Shown here: positions 1 through 10,777 of the stretch, in pieces
Layout: every line of letters starts with the position of its first letter
How positions within the stretch are numbered: the first letter of the stretch is position 1
From: Prosopocoilus inquinatus
Lineage: Eukaryota; Arthropoda; Insecta; Coleoptera; Lucanidae
NCBI GenBank assembly: GCA_036172665.1
Contig: CM069870.1
Coordinates: 41,684,001 to 41,748,000 of the forward strand
Direction: 5' to 3'
DNA length: 64,000 nucleotides
Program-made: the position numbers and the translations under genes
The notes under the pieces: generated by a model
Databases searched by the model: none
The model's input: the letters and a program-made list of their open reading frames with translations, nothing else
Told to the model about the DNA's origin: nothing

Positions 1-698
1 TGATTTAATGGCACAAGCTTGTCCATGGGCGTAAGAGCCAGAACAGCTGTGGGGAATAAAGAAAATAACCGCAATGACCGCAATTCACAAAATCGGTAGA
101 ATAAAGTAATTTGAAGCAAACGGAATCATGTCAATTTATTATACAAATAAAATAAATTTATTAATTAGTAACTATAATATTTTTATAAAATACTTGATTA
201 GAATTAAATTTATTTCTGACTCCAATAGAATAGTCATTGGGAAAACGAAAAATATAGATAGAAAGTGAGGACGTATTTTTTTATTATTTAATTATGTTGA
301 AAATTCTAATAAACAGTAAGATAATTATGCGTAATGTAATTAAATTTTTGGTTACAACTGTTATACAGGGTGTTTGCAAAATAAGTGCAAAATTTTTAAC
401 CACAGTACGTCAACAGTACAAACAACACTATAAAAATACAAAAAAACTCTTGTAACAAAAAGAAAATCCTCTTATCCGTCCTTATCCGGCGCTCACGAAA
501 TAACAAAAAAAAAACTTACAGAACTTGCTTCTCTGATCATAGACAGTAAACATCGCGGGAATTACTAAACCGCAAGACACATTCACCGAATATCGATAAA
601 GTATGACAATAATATCAAATTTTGTAAGACCTTCATAAATAATTTATTCGGAGTTCTTGCGCAGGTATTTTTACATTATGGTATACAACACAATATTA
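1..698. other. AT-rich DNA, nothing recognised
   Basis: No coding frame with recognisable residues and no clear repeat boundary. A phrase near 364 (a 'cagggtgtttgcaaaataag' type end) resembles the ends of decayed arthropod transposons, but no partner end is visible. Confidence 0.5.
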
Positions 699-990
699 GG
701 TGCTTTCTTTCGCTCACAAAAACGTGGTCTAAACGTTTAGTTTGAAAAACAGACGTTCTTTTGCAAACGAATTATTCCCCACTTTCTTTGAAATTTCAGC
801 CCCTAACAATAATCCCCTTTCCCCTTTGAATCATAACTATTTTTATGTTTTATTTGGACAGAATTGCAATTATTTGCAGAAGAACTGTCAATCAATAATT
901 CAAATCTGAGGTGTTTTGTTACAACAATTACAGAATCCAGATTCAAACTACTCAAAACCAGATTCAAACTTTTAAGCAAAAGAAAGCAGC
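699..990. repeat. TIR repeat, copy 1 of a direct duplication
   Basis: Begins GGTGCTTTCTTTCGC and ends near a degenerate inverse (AGCAAAAGAAAGCAGC). The same unit recurs 394 bp downstream at 1093, and diverged relatives are visible near 21400-21555 and 56276-56400. It looks like a short non-autonomous DNA element, present twice in tandem here. No transposase is linked to it. Confidence 0.55.
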
Positions 991-1092
991 TATAGATAAC
1001 ATGTTTTGCTATTCATTTTAATAAGTTTTTTATGTTCGTATTTGTATTGACTTATTACGATTTGACAACTTATAAACATTGACGTTACACGA

Positions 1093-1316
1093 GGTGCTTT
1101 CTTTCGCTCACAAAATTGTGATCCAAACATGTTTTGATTCAAAAACAGACGTACTTTTCTTTGAATCTCTCTATTTTTGAAACTCGTTTGGATTGAATTA
1201 TAGTTATTTACAATTGTCAAAAAAAATTCAAGTAAGGTGTCTTGTTGCAACAACTACGAAATTCAGGTCCAAACTATTCAAAGCACGACTCAAACTTTTA
1301 GGCGAAAGAAAGCTCC
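1093..1316. repeat. TIR repeat, copy 2 of a direct duplication
   Basis: A 224-bp unit with terminal inverted repeats GGTGCTTTCTTTCGC and GCGAAAGAAAGCTCC (13 of 15 positions pair). Small open frames on both strands inside it are shadows of the repeat and resemble no protein. Confidence 0.6.
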
Positions 1317-1459
1317 TACGGTCAGAATGTATGTTTTGGCAGGAATTTAATCAATTCAGATTTTTCTTATTTTTCATGACTTTAAAAAAAAAGGAATTTA
1401 TCTAAATTATTGTATTTTTATCTACTTTTAAATAAGATTTAAAAAAAATGGTTATGTAG

Positions 1460-1625
1460 CCTGTTATTCGACGTGGCGTCCATCATTAGCGACACGAGTT
1501 CGGCGAAAAAGTGATTCTTCTGTTCATGTGCATGTTAGGAATAATGCAAATATTGTCGACAGCATTATGAATACGCTCCTCTGAAATACTCTTCTTTCGG
1601 CGTTCGTCAATTGCGACATTTTAAT
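1460..1625 (-). pseudogene. Possible relic of a mariner-like transposase N-terminus
   Basis: Minus-strand translation gives a short stretch (SEERIHNAVDNICIIPN...MNRRI) that recalls the helix-turn-helix linker of Tc1/mariner-type transposases, where a basic 'nP.tStRqia' pattern is common. It is interrupted by a stop and has no catalytic residues. This is a resemblance only; it may be chance. Confidence 0.2.
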
Positions 1626-1844
1626 AAGTAATAATATCCATAGCAAACAGTAATTCTTTACAACCAACGACTAAAAAATTGATGCTTGCTTGATGAGTAA
1701 AATACTAAAGCATTTCTGAAATAGACATGTATAATTATTTAACGATATCTAACCTGATTGAAATGTTTCCAGAAATTCAGCTCCTACTTTAACTACTGGT
1801 TAACCTATTCGGCCCATTAAATTCGTTCCAGAAACCGGGCCTTA

Positions 1845-1957
1845 TGGCCAGTATTAAAAGTCTAGTTGACTGCAGGTTGGGTTGGACTCTTTTAACTAAC
1901 ATCCTTCAACCGAGTTGAGTTCAACCTTCGGTCAACTAGACTTTATAATACTGGCCC
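1845..1957. mobile_element. Palindromic MITE with GGCC ends
   Basis: A 113-bp near-palindrome. The left arm GGCCAGTATTAAAAGTCTAG pairs with a right arm ending TATAATACTGGCC. TTA lies directly on both sides (1842-1844 and 1958-1960), a possible 3-bp target duplication of the PIF/Harbinger kind. It belongs to a loose set of GGCC-ended palindromes in this window. Confidence 0.65.
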
Positions 1958-2393
1958 TTAATCGTACTGTGAATAGTAGCTGCTGTCGCTGCCAAAAAAA
2001 GTGGACATTTGTTTGTTTTGACGTAAATTTAATAATGAATTATATCTTCCAAAGCGGTTAAGGCGTTTTTAAAAATTATTTTATTATTTACTTGGAGATA
2101 TAACAAATATTAATTATTTAATTATAACTTTATTTATTTATTTAACACTTACGTTAAGCACTAATACAATCAAGACAATCAAAGACAATACAAGACAATC
2201 CATTCTATTTATGCTTGCATGAGTTTTTATAATTAATACGACGTAACCGTTTTAAGAAGAGAGAATAGCGAAATTGCAATCTGATTTGTCTATGGCATCG
2301 TCTGATCGCCCTACTCTTAATTTCCTTGCAATTATGCTGTGAAACCCGTTTCCGTAATTAGGTCAAGTACAAAGAATTTATTGTTTAAATACA

Positions 2394-3149
2394 AGCTGTT
2401 AATAAAAAAAAACTATACAACTTGATAGTAGAGATCAAAATGAGAAAAAAAGTCTAATGAACCCATGTCCAATATTCAATATAGGTTGTCCAAGCTATGT
2501 GTTCACTCTTCTAAAATTTTTATTTTTTACATAAATTTCGGGATCGATATATTAAATAAAAAGCAAAATTTTTCGACGTAGCACTTCTTTGACTGCATTT
2601 TGATTTTTAACATTTTCACAGCATATGAAATTTTTATTAGGTTGAAAGAAATTCCATTTGAAAAAATAAGACCTAATGAAAAATTTATATGATGTAGAAA
2701 TGTTAGAGGAAATGGCTTTCTCGACTTACTTGATCGCATTAGGACGAAAATACACGATTTATAGATTCGAAAATTTAAAAAACAGAAAAAAATTTCATTG
2801 TCATGGAAACCAAAATTAACAAGTGTACATATTCGGACTCACAATGATCTGTTGATTGCAAATTTGTAAAAATATACAGGCCGTTCCATTTAAAATTGGA
2901 AAGTTGATATCACTTCCGGTTAAACCGAAAATGCTAGTGCTACGTCTAAAAATTTAGCTTTTTATTTAATTTATCGATTCCAAATTTTATGTAAAAAAAT
3001 TTTATTTAAAAAATAAAAATTTTAGAAGAGTGAACACATGGCATGGACACCTGTATTAAGTATTGGACATGGGTTCATTAGACTTTTTTTCTTATTTTGA
3101 TCTCTACTATCACCTGCCAAACGTTGTATAGGTTTTTTATTAACAGCCT
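2394..3149. mobile_element. Foldback-type repeat with ~140-bp inverted ends
   Basis: 2394-2530 is repeated inverted at about 3000-3149; both contain the phrases GTTCACTCTTCTA and CATGTCCAATA on opposite strands. The middle is found again, as a single arm, at 15020-15455, and a diverged relative at 50537-50800. No coding capacity is seen. The phrase 'gccgttccatttaaaattgg' near the right arm is shared with those copies. Confidence 0.65.
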
Positions 3150-4413
3150 GTATAATGTAACTAATGCTAAGAATTTTGTTGGTTGGTTGTCATGAACAGA
3201 CATTTACGGATGACAGACAATAAATAAAGTTCAGACATTATTTCAGTTTGAAAAATATTGGTTCATGTTAGCCATACAACTAAGATAAAAAATGAAAAAT
3301 GAATTTGTCTTTAAAAAACAAATTTATTTGTCATTCGTAAATGACAGTTCCTAATTACAGCTACCCAGCAAATGTAAATGTACGTCAAGAAGTGTCCATT
3401 TTCTTTTGGTGACGAGAGTACAAAACATTTGCTGTAATTGTTATTTCATGACATTTTTAATTTTAAATAAACACATACGTCAAGCTACGAACGCTATAGA
3501 CTCGCGCATCAATTATAATTATTTGGTATCATAATTGGTACAGACCACGTACAGACTACAGAACTTCAAATTGTATTCCCTTCCTGGGTTGGGATTCTCC
3601 TCCACCTCCTAATTCACGTTTATGTTCAGAGCCATCTGCCTCAACACTAGTGAACCTATGAATTTCATGTATTTTTAAGCAAAATCTGCCTTACCAGTAA
3701 AATGTTGCAATTGGTTTTAAGCTAAATTTTCTACAAATTTTTCAGAAAATTGATATTTTCTTGAAAACTACTGGACGTAGACTGAAATAACTGATACCAC
3801 TTATAGTTTATATGTTTGCCTACGACGTGATCTATTTTATTTCTTCCGATTTCCTGTGATTATTTCTTAAAATAATATTTTCTGTTGGTGTGTATGACAT
3901 CGACTGATTTATTTATTTATTTTAAAGTAATTTACACTTCCATTTCAGTTTAAAAATAGATCATGTCGTAGCTTATGCTTTGTGGAACGTATTACATCCA
4001 TTTTGAAATAAAACTAGTGCGTAAATTTTGAAAAAATATCGAAGTTCTTTCCTCCTATTATTTACATGGGAAGGAATTCCCGCCATTTTGAAATGAATCG
4101 TCTCCTTAACGTTAACCTTTCAGCGGACGCGCTGTCGTAAAATTTACGACAAATGCGCAGAATCTGCACTTATCACTTAGCCCTTGTAAGGGAAAAATTT
4201 GAACGTAAGGATTTTGTAGGGAAACTCTTTCAACAGCGGTTTTGTAGGGGAAAGCTGCTAGCTTTGTTCCTGCGCAGTTCAAATAAGTTTCAAACTGATT
4301 CCAAATTGATTTGAACATGATTTGAACTGTGAAGAACGAAACTGCTGTTTACATCTGTATGTGTTTACATCTATGTATTTACACTGTTTACACACTACCA
4401 CTACAGCCATCTA
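3150..4413. other. No recognised feature
   Basis: AT-rich sequence without a convincing frame. A phrase CCTTTCAGCGG at 4119 and GTTGAAAGG at 4528 could be decayed ends of an older insertion that contains the hAT MITE at 4422, but the pairing is too short to call. Confidence 0.4.
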
Positions 4414-4421
4414 TTCACGGT

Positions 4422-5085
4422 CAGGGTTGCCAACTTGGGCGATTTATCTCAAATTGGGCGATAAATTTTACAATTTTGCGTTAAGAATTTGTATTTTGCG
4501 ATGGCCGATCATTTAGGCGCTACAACAGTTGAAAGGTAGCCCATTTCGGAGACATTTGTTGCACTGCCGAATTTAATTTTTAAATATTTAACTTGTCCGA
4601 TGCAGATTGCTTAAAAATTGTTTTTAAACTATGAACCAGACACTCTGGAAATCGCACAAAACCTCAACGTTTCGTCAGCGTTCAATAACACTTGCTTTAT
4701 TACCGATTAGTTTTATAACTTATATCTTATTTTAAAATTTGAAAGGGAAGACAACAAATACTTTTAAAATTGCCAAATTTTCCTCTTTAGATTTCTTTGA
4801 TAAAAAAATGGGGAAACAAATTTTCGTAGAAAGTTTTTACCAAAATGCAAGAAAACGCGAACTAGTTTCGAAAACCGAAATCTTCAGACTTTGTTATTTA
4901 GAAATTATTTTCAGTATTTACTCTTTGTAAACCAAATTAATTTTTAAACTAAAGACCCTATCGTAAAAAATAAATTGGAATTGAAGAACTATACATACGA
5001 AAAGACTTAACTTTGAAACTTGAAATTTGGGCGATAATTGATGTTAAATTTGGCGCGCTCGAGTCTTCCAAAGTTGGCAACCCTG
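4422..5085. mobile_element. Non-autonomous hAT element (MITE)
   Basis: A 664-bp element with perfect 15-bp terminal inverted repeats: CAGGGTTGCCAACTT at the left and its exact complement AAGTTGGCAACCCTG at the right. It is flanked by a perfect 8-bp target duplication TTCACGGT at 4414-4421 and 5086-5093. The 8-bp duplication and CAGGG terminus are diagnostic of hAT. It encodes nothing recognisable. The hAT transposase gene that starts 135 bp downstream does not share these ends as far as I can see, so I do not claim it as the source. Confidence 0.92.
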
Positions 5086-6677
5086 TTCACGGTTAACATA
5101 ACCATTCAAGCATTAACCTCAAACTCAAATTAACGGTTTACTGCATGATTGATGGTTTACTGTTATTAAATAAATTGTAAATCGTTTAAACGAGCTCGAG
5201 GGTTCGAGGAAACAGCAACATGGTAAGTTCAAGAGCAATTAATTGATGACATGAAAGTAAAAGAGTTGAATGTTGTTGCAGAGCTGGAGTACGAAAAAAA
5301 GGGAGATCCCAAAAACTAATGATTTGACAAGTAGTGACGAATACGAACGAAGAATTAAATATAGAAAACAGAAATTTAGGGATGAATGGCTTCAACTACC
5401 GAAATTTAAGGGCTGGTTACAAAAGGCTGAAAATAATATACACAGCTGTAAATGTCGAGCATGTAACTGTGAAGTTTTGTGTGGAAAATCGGAATTGATA
5501 AAGCACTCAAAGGAAAACGTCACCAAAAGAACATAGTTGCTATTCAATCAAGCCAACAGATGACCAACTTCTTCAATAAAAAACAAAATGAAGAAATAGA
5601 AAAACAAGTAAAAAACTTTGAAATTAGATTGAGCACTTTCTTTGCAGAACATAATGTAGCATTACAGATAGTTGACCATTTAATTCCAGTTCTGAAAGAT
5701 ATTGCGTCAGACTCAAAAATTATACAGCAGGCAGCTCTCGGTCGAAAAAAGTGCACAGGAATTGTAAAAAATGTTATTGCAAGAAAAATAAGGGAAGATT
5801 TAATTGAAATATTGAAAGTGACAAATTTTTTTGTGATGATAGATGTAAGTTGTGATCTTAGTCTTAACAAAACAATGTGTCTTCTCGTCAGATATGTACA
5901 TTCCTTGAATGGTGAAGTTAAAACGGAACTTTTAGATTTAATAAAATTGGACTCCAAGGATTGCACAGGTGAAAATTTATATAAGTTTTTTAAGAATGTT
6001 TTAACAGAAGCTGAAATTCCACTAAAAAACGTAATTGCATTGGCTAGTGATGGAGCCAGTGTTACGTTAGGGATGTATAATTGATTTGCATCTAGATTAA
6101 TTTTAGAAAATCCGGATGTAATAGTTATAAAATGTATCTGCCACACTTCAGCTATAATCGCGAATAAAGCTTGTCTTACGTTACCAAGGGTTCCTGTAGA
6201 TTTGCTGCGACAAATTTCAAACTATTTTTCAAATAGTTCGAAAAGGTGTGCACAATTGGAAGAAGTACAAGATTATTTTAACGTTCAACGAAAGAAAATC
6301 TTGAAAGTATCATCAACACGCTGGTTATCACTTCATCAGTGCATAGTTCGTATATTGGAAAACTGGGATGTATTAACAAACTTTTTCCGGGTGGCTGTAG
6401 TAGAAGATCAGCGGAGCTGATCTTAAATGAGTTGGAAAACGTTTGTAATAAGGTGTATTTGTTGTTTTTAAAGTACGTTCTACATTATTTCAATACTTTG
6501 AATGCCTTATTTCAGTCAAAAAAAAACACTAATCAATGAATTATATAATTTTTCAAAACAACTTTTTCTAACATTAGGGCAAAATTTTTTGAAACCAGAA
6601 ATGTTAGATGTAAACATTAATATTTTAGAAAAATTTTGTGCAAATCGTTTTTGATTGCAGCGTGAACCTCGAGCAGC

Positions 6678-6722
6678 CTCTGGACAGCTGTTTCAGCCCT
6701 GCTTGGGGCTTCTTCAGCAGAG
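6678..6722 (-). ncRNA. Hammerhead ribozyme in retrozyme (intact core)
   Basis: On the minus strand: stem I CTCTG/CAGAG, core CTGAAGA, stem II AGCCC/GGGCT with a 6-nt loop, core GAA, self-complementary stem III ACAGCTGT, and cleavage triplet GTC. Predicted cut after the C at 6683. Stem III cannot close as a hairpin, so a dimer is expected. Confidence 0.83.
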
Positions 6723-7247
6723 ACGTAGCTCGACATTCCCGCTGCAAACAAAAACGACTTGCCCAATTTATTCGCATTTGCGATGTAAGAGTGATGAACA
6801 GATAAAATAGCGACATCTTACTATCGCTTTTTGACCTGACATTGCAGTAGGGTAGACAAATTGAAGCGGGATTTGCTCCTAATAAGTTCCCCATGCAAGG
6901 CGGCCATGCTTGCTGTCAAAGCATAATGAAAGATTTTAGAAAAATTTTGTGCAAATCGTTTTTGATTGCAGCGTGAACCTCGAGCAGCCTCTGGACAGCT
7001 GCAATCAAAAACGATTTGCACAAAATTTTTCTAAAATCTTTCATTATGCTTTGACAGCAAGCATGGCCGCCTTGCATGGGGAACTTATTAGGAGCAAATC
7101 CCGCTTCAATTTGTCTACCCTACTGCAATGTCAGGTCAAAAAGCGATAGTAAGATGTCGCTATTTTATCTGTTCATCACTCTTACATCGCAAATGCGAAT
7201 AAATTGGGCAAGTCGTTTTTGTTTGTAGCGGGAATGTCGAGCTACGT

Positions 7248-7292
7248 CTCTGCTGAAGAAGCCCCAAGCAGGGCTGAAACAGCTGTCCAGAG
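7248..7292 (+). ncRNA. Hammerhead ribozyme in retrozyme (intact core)
   Basis: The same 45-nt motif on the plus strand with every core residue present: CTGAAGA at 7253-7259, GAA at 7276-7278, stem III ACAGCTGT at 7279-7286, predicted cut after C7287. The flanks extend stem I: GTTTGTAGCGGGAATGTCGAG upstream can pair imperfectly with CTCGAGGTTCACGCTGCAATC downstream, giving a long rod. Confidence 0.85.
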
Positions 7293-8180
7293 GCTGCTCG
7301 AGGTTCACGCTGCAATCAAAAACGATTTGCATAAAATTTTTCTAAAATCTTTCATTATGCTTTGACAGCAAGCATGGCCGCCTTGCATGGGGAACTTATT
7401 AGGAGCAAATCCCGCTTCAATTTGTCTACCCTACTGCAATGTCAGGTCAAAAAGCGATAGTAAGATGTCGCTATTTTATCTGTAAACATTAATGTGAACG
7501 ATCCAGGTAATTTTTTGGATTTTAATGAAATCTATGTAGGTACTGAATGTGATAAATTATTGAGTGGAATACCAAAGACTGAATCTCACAAAATAAGATT
7601 AGACTGCCTCAATTTTTATAAAATCGCCTTAAGTGAAATTCAGAAGAGGCTTCCTATTCAGGAGAGTTTTTTTTTTAAATCTTCGTTTCTTAAATCCAAA
7701 CGTGGTCTTAGATACAAACAATAAGAACAGAAGTATAGATTTTACAGCTTTGTGTGAAAAATATAAACTTAATTTAGATGAAACGGTTTTAGAATGGCAA
7801 GGAATTCCGTTTCAACTTGATGAGATTCAGCGTAATATTTATTTGCAAAAATCGCTTGAAGAATTTTGGTATGATTTATCAAAGTTAAAAAATTTTGAAG
7901 ATAAAATAATTTTCCCAAATTTATCTATTATAAGTAGTAAATGTTTAACTCTGCCGCATGCTAACGCTGATGCAGAGCGTATTTTTTCCGATGTGAGTGA
8001 CATCAAAACAAAGAAGCGAAATAAACTATCTCATGAAGTTTTAAATTCAATATGTGTGATACGAAGTTACCTAAAAAGTAGGGAACTTGATTGTATTAAA
8101 TTCAAATGTGACTCAAAAGTTTTATCTCTGATGCATTCAAACACAATATATGATCATTCAACCAACGTTTAGTAGAGACA

Positions 8181-8224
8181 GAGAATATTGAAACGCTTCG
8201 TTGGTGAAGCGTTTCAATATTCTC
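8181..8224. other. Perfect 19-bp hairpin just after the hAT stop
   Basis: GAGAATATTGAAACGCTTC, a 6-nt loop (GTTGGT), then the exact complement. It begins 9 bp after the transposase stop at 8170-8172. It could be a subterminal structure of the parent transposon or a relic of a small palindromic insertion. A perfect stem within an otherwise degraded element suggests that it is recent or maintained. Confidence 0.8.
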
Positions 8225-8398
8225 AGAGTCATAGACATTTTATTATTGATTTATTAATTAGAAAATTACTATACAAGCAGTGTCATAATATCTCTACCAG
8301 CAAAATGTCGTCCGTAAAGCAATCGACTAAATTGGCTATTTTACAAAACCGTTAACTATGTCCACAAGTGTAGGTGAAGTTCGAAATAACGTATCAAG

Positions 8399-8528
8399 TG
8401 TTAAAATTTGTATATCAATAAAAAAAACCACACGTAGCGTCCTCTATTCAGTTAATATCAACCATGTAAGTAAGTTGGCAACAGTGTGTATCTAAGTTGT
8501 TGCAACCAAGATGGTGGTGCAAGAATAA
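8399..8528 (+). repeat. 5' LTR of the Copia element, 3'-deleted
   Basis: Matches the 3' LTR from TGTTAAAATTTG through GGTGGTGCAAGAATAA, then diverges. About 40 bp present at 12374-12413 are absent here. It also carries some 20-25 bp (around 8450-8478) missing from the 3' LTR, so the two LTRs have indel differences as well as substitutions. Confidence 0.85.
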
Positions 8529-8543
8529 GAATTTGAGTGCACA

Positions 8544-9503
8544 ATGACTAATACTTATCGCGAGTGTACCGAAATTAAAAGGTCGCGAGAACTATGATGA
8601 GTGGGCATTCGCTGCTGAAAATTTCTTGATTTTCGATGGTTTAAAACAATGCATCGAGGGAAATGAAACGAACGTCGACAAAGTCACTCAGGCAAGGGCC
8701 AAATTGATCCTAACGATCGATACGTCATTATTTATTCACGTAAAGAAGACGAAGACTGCTCAAGAACTTTGGATAAAATTAAAAAGGTTGTATGATGACA
8801 CCGGTTTCACTAGAAGAATCAGTTTGTTACGGTCGTTGATTTCGACACGTTTAGAAAATATGGACAATATGGCGTCTTATGTAAATTATACTGTTGAGAC
8901 TGTACAGAGGTTCAGCGGTACAGGATTCGAAATCAGTGATGAATGGGTTGGATCATTACATCTTGCAGGATTACCTGAGAAATTTTCACCAATGATAATG
9001 GCTATCGAACATAGCGGAATTGAAATTACAACTGATGCAATAAAAACTAAGTTGCTGGACATGGTGGATGATAATCCGGGCAACGCTCTTCTAAGTAAAG
9101 TAGCGTGGGGTAGGAAACCTAGCGAAAATAAAACAGGCAAGGTCAGCAATCATAAAAATGAAACGGCAAAATCAACATCCATCAAAAAGGAAATTCGCTG
9201 CTATCGTTGCAAACAAATTGGACATAACAAGAATAACTGTCCTGTTTCTAAGTCAGATATGGATAACCATACAACTGCAAAGGTTTTAAGTGCAATTTTT
9301 CTGAGTGGACAAGTTTTTAAGAAAACAGATTGGTACATAGACTCTGGTGCCAGTGTTCATGTAACCACTACCAGAGACTTGTTAGAAAACATTACCTTTG
9401 AACCAAAAGAAATCATAGTTGCAGATAAGTCCAAACTACTTGTGGAGTGTTCGGGAAATTTAAATATTACTACAATAGTAGGAAATAAAAAATACCCGTA
9501 TTA
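8544..9503 (+). pseudogene. Copia gag and protease region
   Basis: ATG at 8544 opens a frame that stops after 17 codons; the conserved gag start (LKGRENYDEWAFAAENFL) is in another frame, so one base has been gained or lost near 8565. From about 8570 to 9504 the frame is open. It holds the Gag core, a CCHC zinc knuckle C-x2-C-x4-H-x4-C at 9199-9240, and the protease motif WYIDSGAS with the catalytic Asp codon at 9340-9342. The frame breaks again near 9500. Confidence 0.88.
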
Positions 9504-10745
9504 GTGAACGATGTGGTATACGTCCAAAAGTGGCTGTTAACCTATTATCTGTAAGCCAACTCATAAAAAAGGACAATAATGTTATTTTCACTAACGATGG
9601 ATGCACAATATACAATGGAAATCAACAAGTGATCGGTACTGCAAAATTGGTTAACAGCATGTACAAGTTAGATGTTGAAATTTCCAATCGTTGCTTCTTG
9701 GCATCGGAAAATCCAGCATCGGGTGAAACATGGCATCGTAGATTGGGGCATATTAATGAAAAACAGCTTAAGAAGATGACCGAAGGAGCTGTTGAGGGCT
9801 TCATATGTAAAGGAGAAATCAGGGCCAGTAAGCGAAATTGTGAGACTTGTAATGAAGGTAAGCAGACTAGATTATCATTTCCGAGTAAGGGATCACGAGC
9901 AGATAATATACTAGAAATAGTGAATGCAGACATTTGTGGCCCTATGGAAGTTAAATCATTGGGTGGGTTGTCATATTTAAAGATGACTTCAGTAAAATGG
10001 CTTTTGTTTATTTCTACAAAACAAAGATCAGGTACTTGAAAATTTCCAACAATTTAAAAGTATGGTTGAAAACCAAACAGATAAAAAGATTAAAATTTTG
10101 AGAAGTGATAATGGTGGAGAATTCTGTGGAACAGTTTTCGAAAATTTTCTAAAACAAGTGGGGATACTGCATCAAACATCAAACCCTTCTATCCCAGAAC
10201 AAAACGGTTCAGCTGAACGTTTAAATAGAACTGTTGTCGAAAAGGCGAGGTGCTTGTTATTTGATGCAAAGCTTGATAAGAAATTTTGGGCAGAAGCGGT
10301 CAATACTGCTGTATATCTGCATAACAGAAGTACATTATCAACCTTGGGAAATAAAACACCTTTTGAGATATAGTATGGGAAGAAACCAGACATTAGTAAT
10401 CTTAGAATTTTTGGGAGTAAAGTAATCGCACATATTCCTAAGTCGCAAAGGTTAAAATGGGACAAGAAATCAAAGAGATTGATCTTAGTGGGATATAGTA
10501 AAACGAGCAAAGGTTACAGGCTCTATAATCCTGAAACGAATAAAATTGAGATTCATAGGGATGTGACAATTATGGAAGAAAGTAGTGACGAAACACGAAT
10601 AGTCTTAAAGCAAGTTCATGAGGAAGTGGATTCAGTTGGGGACAATGATGAAGGTGAACAGTCTGAAGAAAAACAAGTTGAAAATGTTTTAGTGGAAGGA
10701 AATTCAATGAATTCAGAATCTGTGAACGCGGCCAGATGCTGAAAT
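9503..10745 (+). pseudogene. Copia integrase region
   Basis: Contains the H-H-C-C zinc module (WHRRLGH...CETC, about 9730-9850) and the catalytic acidic triad: Asp at 9929-9931 (ADICGP), Asp at 10107-10109 (RSDNGGEF) and Glu at 10214-10216 (GSAERLNR). Frameshifts near 9985 and 10035 split the core, and a TAG follows the LHNRST block at 10371-10373. The C-terminal part to 10742 is acidic, as is common in the Copia integrase-RT linker. Confidence 0.88.
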
Positions 10746-10777
10746 GTGGAGACAAGCCATGTGAGAGGAGCTACAGA

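Larger units (their letters stand above)
6622..7480. mobile_element. Retrozyme composite inserted in the hAT gene
   Basis: An 859-bp insertion flanked by TGTAAACATTAAT at 6609-6621 and 7481-7493 (about 10-13 bp target duplication). The left half is minus-sense unit DNA with a repeat period of 311 bp (ATTTTAGA at 6622 and 6933). The right half is plus-sense DNA, also with period 311. They meet head-to-head near 7001 at the CAGCTG of the ribozyme stem III. The left terminus is the 'E2' end (rc of ...TTTGCACAAAATTTTT) and the right terminus the 'E1' end (...GATGTCGCTATTTTATCTG). The host transposase frame reads straight across one copy of the duplication. Confidence 0.88.
5220..8172 (+). pseudogene. 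hAT-superfamily transposase, broken
   Basis: Starts ATG at 5220-5222, followed at once by a plausible 59-nt intron (GTAAGT at 5223, TTGTTGCAG ending at 5281) that restores a frame MSWSTKK. The first part has a cysteine/histidine cluster (about 5448-5500: C..C.C...C...H) like the N-terminal zinc finger of this subfamily. The centre (5560-6400) has the hAT core, with a conserved 'D.SCDLSLNKTMCLLVRYV' region and a 'VSSTRWLSLH' motif. The C-terminus (7940-8090) shows the dimerisation block LPHANADAERIFSDVSDIKT. It is dead: frameshifts near 5520, 6410, 6520 and 7680, an in-frame TGA at 6082-6084, and an 859-bp retrozyme inserted at 6622. Apart from these breaks the family match is clear end to end. 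Confidence 0.85.

Noticed and set aside
5544..6146. 200-codon minus-strand frame
   Set aside because: Shadow of the hAT transposase on the opposite strand.
6622..7480. A foldback DNA transposon (Galileo/FB type) instead of a retrozyme
   Set aside because: Inverted tandem repeats fit, but the two outer ends differ in sequence (E1 and E2), the duplications are 11-13 bp, and single-orientation truncated copies exist. These fit target-primed reverse transcription better.
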